From Erysipelotrichaceae bacterium (GTDB lineage: Bacteria; Bacillota_I; Bacilli_A; Erysipelotrichales; Erysipelotrichaceae): 64,000 nucleotides of DNA. A program made the translations under genes and the position numbers. Shown here piece after piece: positions 53,014-60,249 of the stretch (its first letter is position 1; each line of letters begins with the position of its first letter). Location: positions 62,001-126,000 of the forward strand of contig JAFRLM010000007.1 of assembly GCA_017431225.1 (NCBI GenBank), given 5' to 3'. Under the pieces are notes generated by a model. It searched no databases. It was given only the letters and a program-made list of their open reading frames with translations, and was not told where the DNA came from.

Positions 53014-55984
53014 GGAACGTCCGCTTGAAACCATCCTGAATCTTCTCTTGCTGGTCCTTGACTTTCTGATCCTGGATCATTTTACACAGGAGTCCGTAAA
53101 CCTTTTGCCGACACTGCTGCTTTTCGTTTACGCGCTGCTGCGCGAAATGCTCCTGCTGTATGTAAGGAATAATGATCCGGACAATGCCCGCAGGTCGAGA
53201 ATTCTAGCTGTCTGCGCGGATGTGCTTCTCACGGTCATCCTTTTCCATAAGGTGACCTTCCCGGTCCTGCGTTTACTGCTGCGCGGACAGAGCAGTCAGA
53301 TCGGTACTTTCTTTTTCTATTTCGATCCGGCGGAACTCCGTCCGGCGATCAGTTCCCTACTCAAGCTTATCTTAAGCATCTTCTTCATCTCACGCTTTAC
53401 GAAGGACAACCGGATGCTGTGGCTGGACCTGTTATCAATGGGCTGTTTCCTGCTGGCAGAGCTCAGCAGAAGGTATTCCGCCAATCTGCAGAACGCTCTT
53501 CTGCTGACTCTTCTGTTCAAGTACATCTGGCTGCGTTTCAGCCGTAAGAAAAAGACCAACGGTCTGAAACTTCTGGCTTTTGTCCTGATCGCGGCCGTCC
53601 TGGCAACGACCCTGCAGCCGGCGATCGCCCGGATCAAGCGTCCTTTTATGAACGGAGAGGATGACAATGCTTTCTCGATCTTTGATTCCCGCCGCACCCG
53701 CTATGATTTTGACGAGAATTCGGGGACGCCGGTCGGCATCGTTGATTATCTTCTGGGCAGCCAGCTGAATATGCATACCTCCTCCGAGATGGAGGAAGAG
53801 ATCGCTTTCCGGATCAGGACGACCGTCCCTGTCCCGCGGATCCGCGCTTTCAGCTGTGCGGATTATGATATGGAGAGCGCCGAATTCAAGCTGGAAGACG
53901 AACACGGTAACGAAAGCGGCTGGAACTACTTCCGCAATGCCGTTCACGGGTTCGAAGAGATCTCCCATAATACCTATCGTCAGAAAATGGATATCACCGA
54001 TTATACGGATTCCGAGCTTCTCTTTTATCCGGATAATGCCTTTTCCATCTACAACGACAGCGTCGGCGCCTATAAAGACCGTTATCTGTATTACGCATTT
54101 GAAGACGGCGAACCGAATTACACCTTTTATTTCAATCCGGACCGCTCCTATACCTATTACGATACTCCCTATCTGGAATATGTAGATACGACCTACAAAC
54201 GTGTTCCCGAAGCGATGAAGCAACAGCTGCGATCCTTCCTTGAGACCGCCGGTATCGCGAAGACAGAAGATCCGCTGCAGGACATCTATGCATTGCATAC
54301 GTATCTGAATGAGAATTTCCGCTATACGGATTCCTTTACCGAGACTCCCGACGGAGACCCGGTCCTGTATTTCCTGAACACTTCAAAAGAAGGAGACAGC
54401 CGTCTTTTCGCGGCTGCCGAGACATTGCTGCTGCGTATGCTTGATGTGCCTACCAGGTACAGCTTCATGTATCACGTTCACCATTATATCGATGGGACCG
54501 CTTTTGTCCTTTACCGCGATGAATATGCGTACTGTGAAGTCTTTGCCGACAATCAGTGGCAGACCGTGGAAGAATATCTGCAGGCGGAAGGCTATCCGCT
54601 TGTCCACTTCGGCCCGTTGCCGGAGATGATCGTGGAAGGAACGGAAAAACCGGAGAACGATACGCCGGAACAGATCGAGGCGCCCGGTCCGCACGAGGAC
54701 GACGGCGAGCGCGCAGTTGCCCGGACAGCCCGTTCGGAAGAAAACCGTCTGGTCCTGCGTTTTACTTCGGATGTATACCTCAAGTATCTGCGTGCTTTCT
54801 CCTCCGGCAGCTATGACCTTGAAAAGCACAGCTTCCTTTACGAGGAAGATGACAGTGAAGCTCTCGCGAAAGCCGGGATCAGCGACCTCGACGCTTTGCT
54901 GGAGAAAACTCTCCTGCAGCCGGCCGCAAAAGAGAAACACAAGATCGAAGTGCAGAATGTCGATGCCGGAAAATGGGTCTATGCGCCTTATGGTGTCTTT
55001 GAAGACAGCGCGCTTTCACTGTATAAGGACCAGAATTACCTGCTTAAGGATGAGGAACAGTATGTCTCTTATACCTTGTACTACGACGATGAAGACATCC
55101 GCTTCCCGGAAGAATATGAGTCATATGTCTATGACCATTATCTCGAACTGGATCCGGCTCTGAAGGAGGAACTGACCGACTTCCTGCTCGCCCATAACAT
55201 CGACCCTTCGGAAAAAGACAAGAACGGGATCATCACGAAACTGCGCGCGCTGTTCCGTGATGAATACGTTTACCGCGCGGATATCCTGAATATCCCGGAC
55301 GATAAGGATCCGATCCTGTATTTCCTCGAGGAATCCAGGGAAGGCTACTGCCAGCATTTTGCCGGAGCCATGACTCTGCTGTTACGCACCTGCGATATTC
55401 CAGCAAGATATGTCACCGGCTATGCCGGCTCGTTCAAAGCCGGTCAGATCAACGACGTCGGCTCCAGACAGGCGCATAACTGGGTCGAGATCTATACCCG
55501 TGAAGGCTGGAAGATGATGGAGGCAAGCCTCGGAGATAACCTCAGCGGTGATCTCGAGATCCCTGAGATCGTTCAGACAGGCAGTTATGACATCCCGCAG
55601 CGGCCGACACTCAGCGGATACGCTCTTCCTTTGGGCATTGGTGCCGCAGTCATCCTGTTGCTCGCAGTCTTTTGGAAGAAGATCGCTGTGTTCTTCGAAA
55701 AGCTGCAGCCGACTCTCCTGCAGAAGATCAACGCTTCCTATCTGCTGCTCAAACGGCATCATTTCGTTAACGAAGAGGTGAACGAACGCATGATGCGGAT
55801 CCGCTATTCGGCAGATAAGGAAACCAGGGAAGACCTGGAAGTGCTGAATCAGCGGAAAGAGCAGCTGCGCCGTCTGTATCGCCTGAATAACTATTATTTC
55901 GGTCTGCTGGGTGATCTTCTGGACGAAGCGGCCGATACAGTCAGGATCGTATTCGGAAACCTGGTCGCGCTGTTCTGGAAGTAG
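53006..55984 (+). CDS. Membrane transglutaminase-like protein with two transglutaminase domains, the first inactive-looking
   Basis: 992 residues; several membrane segments in the first ~220, a large external part and one more span near 875-895. Residues ~420-520 and ~730-850 are two copies of the same transglutaminase-like domain. The second has Cys782 (REGYCQHFAGAMTLLLR), His824 (AHNWVEIY) and an acidic Glu839. The first aligns well (KEGDSRLFAAAETLLLR) but has Ser465 in place of Cys and Tyr509 in place of His. It belongs with MoxR and DUF58, a conserved trio of unknown purpose at the envelope. ATG 53006 overlaps the DUF58 stop. Confidence 0.88.
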   Translation: MFKERPLETILNLLLLVLDFLILDHFTQESVNLLPTLLLFVYALLREMLLLYVRNNDPDNARRSRILAVCADVLLTVILFHKVTFPVLRLLLRGQSSQIGTFFFYFDPAELRPAISSLLKLILSIFFISRFTKDNRMLWLDLLSMGCFLLAELSRRYSANLQNALLLTLLFKYIWLRFSRKKKTNGLKLLAFVLIAAVLATTLQPAIARIKRPFMNGEDDNAFSIFDSRRTRYDFDENSGTPVGIVDYLLGSQLNMHTSSEMEEEIAFRIRTTVPVPRIRAFSCADYDMESAEFKLEDEHGNESGWNYFRNAVHGFEEISHNTYRQKMDITDYTDSELLFYPDNAFSIYNDSVGAYKDRYLYYAFEDGEPNYTFYFNPDRSYTYYDTPYLEYVDTTYKRVPEAMKQQLRSFLETAGIAKTEDPLQDIYALHTYLNENFRYTDSFTETPDGDPVLYFLNTSKEGDSRLFAAAETLLLRMLDVPTRYSFMYHVHHYIDGTAFVLYRDEYAYCEVFADNQWQTVEEYLQAEGYPLVHFGPLPEMIVEGTEKPENDTPEQIEAPGPHEDDGERAVARTARSEENRLVLRFTSDVYLKYLRAFSSGSYDLEKHSFLYEEDDSEALAKAGISDLDALLEKTLLQPAAKEKHKIEVQNVDAGKWVYAPYGVFEDSALSLYKDQNYLLKDEEQYVSYTLYYDDEDIRFPEEYESYVYDHYLELDPALKEELTDFLLAHNIDPSEKDKNGIITKLRALFRDEYVYRADILNIPDDKDPILYFLEESREGYCQHFAGAMTLLLRTCDIPARYVTGYAGSFKAGQINDVGSRQAHNWVEIYTREGWKMMEASLGDNLSGDLEIPEIVQTGSYDIPQRPTLSGYALPLGIGAAVILLLAVFWKKIAVFFEKLQPTLLQKINASYLLLKRHHFVNEEVNERMMRIRYSADKETREDLEVLNQRKEQLRRLYRLNNYYFGLLGDLLDEAADTVRIVFGNLVALFWK

Positions 55985-56023
55985 TCCGCAAGAAAAACAG
56001 CTCCTGTATAGGAGGTGAATTTC

Positions 56024-56113
56024 ATGCTGGCGATAATTTTCCATATCTTTGTTACTCTGATCCTTCCGTTCAAACTGGTCGGAAAATTCCTGAAATGGCT
56101 GTTTCGAAAATGA
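56024..56113 (+). CDS. 29-residue amphipathic basic membrane peptide
   Basis: A short frame with an exceptionally good ribosome binding site (AGGAGGTGA, 6 nt before ATG). The peptide starts MLAIIFHIFVTLILPF, then turns into a basic amphipathic helix KLVGKFLKWLFRK. It resembles small membrane toxins or phenol-soluble-modulin-like peptides in character, but I match no family. Its last codons form the left arm of a terminator hairpin. It follows the transglutaminase gene by 39 nt and may be cotranscribed. Confidence 0.6.
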   Translation: MLAIIFHIFVTLILPFKLVGKFLKWLFRK

Positions 56114-56131
56114 GAGACAGCCATTTTCTTT
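56093..56131 (+). terminator. Terminator overlapping the end of the 29-residue peptide gene
   Basis: AAATGGCTGT (56093-56102) pairs perfectly with ACAGCCATTT (56117-56126), followed by TCTTTT. Confidence 0.8.
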
Positions 56132-56184
56132 TACTGATTGATAGGACAGGTGGTAGAATACGAGTGTAGTTAGTTAATACTAAC
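56131..56184 (+). promoter_or_regulatory. Promoter and putative operator of the LCM-type methyltransferase
   Basis: TTACTG (56131-56136), 17-nt spacer, TAGAAT (56154-56159). Just after the expected start lies the inverted repeat GTTAGT-TAAT-ACTAAC (56169-56184), a TetR/MerR-like operator position. Confidence 0.5.
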
Positions 56185-56223
56185 AAAATCAGAAACGATG
56201 AATGGTGGATGGAGAGGATCGTT

Positions 56224-57039
56224 ATGACAAGACAATTTGGAGTCGTGGAAGATACTTTGTATGTTCCCATGCTCGGCAGGATCTATGCCGGCGAGAACTG
56301 CAGGGATATTCTGTATGATAAAAAGGCGCTTGAACTGAAAGACAAACTGCCGGAAGGGATGATCGAAAAGGATACGCAGACGCAGTATACCTATCTGGCG
56401 TCCGCTTCCCGTTCAGCAAATATGGATCGTTATATAAAGGACTTTATCCGGCGGAAACCGGAAGGGATCGTCGTTCAGCTGGGGTGCGGCCTGGAGACGA
56501 CATATTACCGCTGTGATAACGGTCATACAAAATGGTACGCTATCGATCTGCCCCATGTGATCGAATACCGCAGGGAACTGCTGAACGAGGCGGAAAGGGA
56601 GGAATATATCCCCGGCGACGCTTTTCAGAAGGACTGGATCGAACAGATCCGATGCGAACACCCCGATGTGCCTCTTCTTGTTACTGCCAGCGGCCTGTTC
56701 TATTATTTTGAGGAAGAAAAGGTACTGTCTCTGCTCAGGATGCTGCAGGGGTATGGCGAGATCGAAGTCCTTTTTGATACCGTCAATAAAAGCGGCATGA
56801 CGATGATGAAAAAGAAACACATGAAAACAGTCGGCCACCAGGATGCGCAGATGTATTTCTACGTTGATTCCGCGAAAGAACTGGCCGCTAAGATCGGCGG
56901 CAATGTAAAGGTGCTGGCCGAAGAGCCGTTCTATCGTACTGTTCCGAAAAAAGGACTGAACTTCGCAACGAAAGTAAGTATGATCGTATCCGACTGGTTT
57001 TCCATGGTAAAGATGATCCATCTTTCCCTGGTGAAATAA
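56224..57039 (+). CDS. Class I SAM methyltransferase, leucine carboxyl methyltransferase (LCM/TcmP) type
   Basis: 271 residues. VVQLGCGLETTYYR is the SAM-binding motif with the LCM-specific LETxxxR, WYAIDLPHVIEYRRELL motif II, and LLVTASGLFYYFEEEKVLSLL the following core. TcmP/LCM bacterial members O-methylate small molecules or unknown substrates. ATG 56224 follows GGAGAGG. It is monocistronic, with an operator-like repeat at its promoter and a terminator after it. Confidence 0.88.
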   Translation: MTRQFGVVEDTLYVPMLGRIYAGENCRDILYDKKALELKDKLPEGMIEKDTQTQYTYLASASRSANMDRYIKDFIRRKPEGIVVQLGCGLETTYYRCDNGHTKWYAIDLPHVIEYRRELLNEAEREEYIPGDAFQKDWIEQIRCEHPDVPLLVTASGLFYYFEEEKVLSLLRMLQGYGEIEVLFDTVNKSGMTMMKKKHMKTVGHQDAQMYFYVDSAKELAAKIGGNVKVLAEEPFYRTVPKKGLNFATKVSMIVSDWFSMVKMIHLSLVK

Positions 57040-57070
57040 AGACCGATAGAAAGGATACAGAAGAAAATGC

Positions 57071-57100
57071 AGATCGCCGGAAAGTCCGGCGGTCTATTTG
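57071..57100 (+). terminator. Intrinsic terminator
   Basis: AGATCGCCGGA pairs with TCCGGCGGTCT (one G-U) around AAG, then ATTTGTTTT. Confidence 0.75.
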
Positions 57101-57163
57101 TTTTAAGGTCATTTCGCTCCGAGCAAATCGTTTATCAAATATGGTTATGATTTTGCCCTGTGA

Positions 57164-57169
57164 TAAAAT
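57164..57169 (+). promoter_or_regulatory. -10 box of the macro-domain gene, probable leaderless
   Basis: TAAAAT (57164-57169), preceded by TG, is followed by AGAGAT and ATG 57176 (6-nt gap). Confidence 0.55.
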
Positions 57170-57175
57170 AGAGAT

Positions 57176-58189
57176 ATGCCATTATCTATTTGCCGAAATG
57201 ATATTTTAAAGATCAAAGCTGACGCGATCGTCAACCCGACAGACCGTTATCTTTCCGGATCCGGAGGAACGGATCTGCAGATCCATCTTGCAGCCGGAGA
57301 AAAGCTGGATGAGGAGTGTTACAGACACGGAGAGATCAATACAGGCGAAGTATTCGTTACCGGTTCGTATAATTGTCAGAACTGCGACTGGATCATTCAT
57401 GCCTGCGGCCCGGTCTTTGATGAGGAGGATGAGCAGCGCGATGAACAGCTTCGCAACTGCTACCGCAACGCTTTAAATGCGGCTGTGGAAAGAAAACTGA
57501 AATCGATCGCTTTTCCGCTGATCTCAAGCGGTTCCTTTGCCTATCCGAAAGGAAAGGCGTTGAGGATCGCGACCGATACGATCACTTCTTTCCTGCTTGA
57601 ACAGGAGATGCAGGTCTATCTTCTTGTCTATGACAAGGAGGCTTTTGATACAGCTTCCAAGCTTTTTGTCGAGATCCATAATTATCTTGATGACCAGCTG
57701 GGAACTTTTGCGGAAACTGCCAGTTATTCGGGCAATCGCGGGAAAAGACGCACAGGGCTGGTGCCGAACTTCCGCGAGGACATCCTGGACATGCAGGTCT
57801 TGGGAAGCGTTCTTCCACAGGCAAAGGAGGATTCCTATTCCTTCGAGCCGGATGAATCTTTCAGTGAATGTCTGATCCGGCTGATCGACGAGAAGGGAAT
57901 GACCGATCCCGAGGTCTATAAACGGGCGAATATCGACCGCAAATTATTCAATCATATCAAGAACACGAAACTGTACCGTCCGAAAAAAGAGACGGCCGTC
58001 GCTCTGGCGATCGGTATGAAACTGAGTCTTGAGGAGACGAATGATCTTCTGGAAAAAGCCGGTTTCGTTCTCAGCAGAAGCAGCCGTTTCGATCTGATCA
58101 TCCGCTACTGTCTGACGCAGAAGGAGTACAATATCTTCCGCATCAACGAGATCTTATTCGAACAGGATCAGAAAACGCTCGGCTGTTAA
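57176..58189 (+). CDS. Macro-domain protein with C-terminal helical (HTH-like) domain
   Basis: 337 residues. Residues ~1-165 are a macro domain (DAIVNPTDRYLSGSGGTD, IIHACGPVF, FPLISSGSFAYPKGKALRIA), which binds or removes ADP-ribose. After a linker, residues ~225-330 form a helical domain (SFSECLIRLIDEKGMTDPEV, YKRANIDRKLFNHIKNTKLY) that looks like an XRE-type helix-turn-helix. A VWA gene follows 81 nt later; this pair recurs in Bacillota to my knowledge. A stress- or NAD-linked regulatory role is inferred. Confidence 0.82.
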   Translation: MPLSICRNDILKIKADAIVNPTDRYLSGSGGTDLQIHLAAGEKLDEECYRHGEINTGEVFVTGSYNCQNCDWIIHACGPVFDEEDEQRDEQLRNCYRNALNAAVERKLKSIAFPLISSGSFAYPKGKALRIATDTITSFLLEQEMQVYLLVYDKEAFDTASKLFVEIHNYLDDQLGTFAETASYSGNRGKRRTGLVPNFREDILDMQVLGSVLPQAKEDSYSFEPDESFSECLIRLIDEKGMTDPEVYKRANIDRKLFNHIKNTKLYRPKKETAVALAIGMKLSLEETNDLLEKAGFVLSRSSRFDLIIRYCLTQKEYNIFRINEILFEQDQKTLGC

Positions 58190-58191
58190 AT

Positions 58192-58208
58192 GTCGTTTTT
58201 CAAACGAC
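58192..58208 (+). repeat. Inverted repeat between the macro-domain and VWA genes
   Basis: GTCGTTT-TTC-AAACGAC is a perfect 7-bp repeat right after the macro gene stop. No T run follows, so it may be an operator or an mRNA processing hairpin rather than a terminator. Confidence 0.45.
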
Positions 58209-58270
58209 CTTTGAACATCTTTCCTCCTGTATCCTAAGCATGTAACCGAAAGGTGGCAGGAGGGAAAAAG

Positions 58271-58912
58271 ATGAACAAAGAACTTACCGAATTAGTATTT
58301 ATCCTCGACCGCAGCGGATCGATGCACGGTCTTGAAAAAGACACGATCGGCGGTTTCAATTCCATGATCGAAAAACAGCGCAAAGAAGAGGGAGACTGCC
58401 TTGTCTCGGCTGTTCTCTTCAACCACCGCAGCGACGTTCTTTATGACCGGGTATCCCTGAAGGAGATCCGGGAGATGGAAGAGAAGGACTACACTCCTTC
58501 CGGCTGCACCGCGCTGATCGACGCGCTCGGAAGCGCGATCAGACATATCCGCAATGTGCATAAGTATATCCGCGAAGAGGATGTGCCGGCACATACGATC
58601 TTCGTGATCACGACCGATGGCCTTGAGAATGCCTCGCACCGCTATTCCTCCGACCAGGTAAAAAGAATGGTCTCCGAACAGAAGGAAAAGGGATGGGAAT
58701 TCCTGTTCCTGGGAGCGAATATCGATGCGGTCGAAACCGCGAAGATGTACGGTATCGATGAAGACCGTTCCGTCAAATTCGTAAACGACTCCGTCGGCCA
58801 CATGAAAAATTTCTCGGTGCTGTCGAAAACCATCACCCGCTTCCGCGGATCAGGAACGATCGAGCCTGACTGGTCGGAAGAGATCCAAGAAGACTACAAA
58901 AAGCGCGGCTGA
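58271..58912 (+). CDS. VWA-domain protein
   Basis: 213 residues, essentially one von Willebrand A domain. The MIDAS residues are FILDRSGSM (DxSxS), the Thr in GCTALIDALG, and VITTDGLENASH (Asp). It has no signal peptide, so it is cytoplasmic. ATG 58271 follows GGAGGG; an earlier GTG is not credible. It is probably a metal-dependent scaffold acting with the macro-domain protein upstream. Confidence 0.85.
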   Translation: MNKELTELVFILDRSGSMHGLEKDTIGGFNSMIEKQRKEEGDCLVSAVLFNHRSDVLYDRVSLKEIREMEEKDYTPSGCTALIDALGSAIRHIRNVHKYIREEDVPAHTIFVITTDGLENASHRYSSDQVKRMVSEQKEKGWEFLFLGANIDAVETAKMYGIDEDRSVKFVNDSVGHMKNFSVLSKTITRFRGSGTIEPDWSEEIQEDYKKRG

Positions 58913-59007
58913 CAAGAGTTCAGCCGCTCTTGCAAAATCTGTTGAATAAAACCGAAAACATCTGTACCGGCCTAGAGGTCTGGCCGGGGAGAGGAGGGCC
59001 TGAAGCG

Positions 59008-60249
59008 ATGAAAATCTATCATTTAGCGGATCTGCATCTCGGAAAATCGATCTACGGGATTTCGATGATCGAAGACCAGAAACACTGGATAAAACAGTTT
59101 ATTGCATACTGCGCAAAAGAACGTCCGGACGCGGTGCTGATCGCCGGTGATGTTTATGACCGTTCCTCTCCGGGCGGAGACGCGGTCGAACTGCTTGACT
59201 TTATGCTGACGAAACTGGCTGAAATGAATATTCAGACATTCCTGATCGCCGGCAACCACGACAGCGGCCAGCGCCTTTCCTTCGGGAAGACCATGCTGGC
59301 GAAGCAGAATATCCATATTTCCGGTACCGCTAAAAAAGAAATGGATCATGTTACTTTTGATGATCCGGACGGATACGGTCCTCTGAATATCTGGATGCTG
59401 CCGTATACCTATCCGGAACAGATATCTCTGCTTCTTGAAAGAGATGATCTGCGCACTTATGACCAGGCTCTGCGTGAGCTGATCGCCGCGCAGAAGATCG
59501 ATACGGCACAGAGAAACATAATCCTCTCTCACCAGAACGTGACCGCCAACGGCAAGGAAGTCGAAAGAGGTGGCTCGGAATCGATGGTCGGCGGTGTTGG
59601 CCAGATCGATTACAGCGCCTATGATCCGTTTGACTATGTCGCTCTGGGACATATCCATTCGGGGTATTCGGTCGGACGTCCGGAAGTCCGCTATGCGGGC
59701 ACGCCGCTTTGTTACCACATGACGGAGACCAGACAAAAAGACAAAGGTTTCCTGAAAGTAACGCTTGCCGGAAAAGGAGAAGCGGTCACGATCGAGAACG
59801 TCGCGATCACGCCACTGCATAAAATGCGTTATCTGACCGGCACAAAAGAAGAGATCTATGATCTTTTACAGAATGACAGTGGTAAAAACGAATATATCGG
59901 GATCACGATCACGGACCAGCGTGTCACACCGGAGATCTCCGCATACTTAAGACAGCTCGTTACCGGCAGGGGAAGCACACTGATGGAACTGTTGTCCTCC
60001 TATTCTTCTTTCGCAGGAAACGCTGTTTCGGCAGAAACGGAAGCGGTGGAAACAAAGTCTCTCGAGGATCTCTTTGCGGATCTTTACCGGGAACAGCGAG
60101 GCGACACACCACCTACAGATCATGAATACGAAATGATGAAATATGTCGGTGAACTGGTACGCAACCAGGACGCGCATCTGCCTCTTGAAAGGAAAGATGT
60201 GGACAAGATCGTCACTATGGCAAAAAAGATCGGAGGTGACGGAGAGTGA
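59008..60249 (+). CDS. sbcD: Exonuclease subunit SbcD (Mre11-like)
   Basis: 413 residues; metallophosphatase motifs DLHLGK, IAGDVYDRSSPG, IAGNHDSGQRLS, ILSHQNV and LGHIHSGY are in order. ATG 59008 follows GGAGAGGAGG. With SbcC it cleaves hairpins and blocked DNA ends. Its end overlaps sbcC by 4 nt. Confidence 0.96.
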   Translation: MKIYHLADLHLGKSIYGISMIEDQKHWIKQFIAYCAKERPDAVLIAGDVYDRSSPGGDAVELLDFMLTKLAEMNIQTFLIAGNHDSGQRLSFGKTMLAKQNIHISGTAKKEMDHVTFDDPDGYGPLNIWMLPYTYPEQISLLLERDDLRTYDQALRELIAAQKIDTAQRNIILSHQNVTANGKEVERGGSESMVGGVGQIDYSAYDPFDYVALGHIHSGYSVGRPEVRYAGTPLCYHMTETRQKDKGFLKVTLAGKGEAVTIENVAITPLHKMRYLTGTKEEIYDLLQNDSGKNEYIGITITDQRVTPEISAYLRQLVTGRGSTLMELLSSYSSFAGNAVSAETEAVETKSLEDLFADLYREQRGDTPPTDHEYEMMKYVGELVRNQDAHLPLERKDVDKIVTMAKKIGGDGE

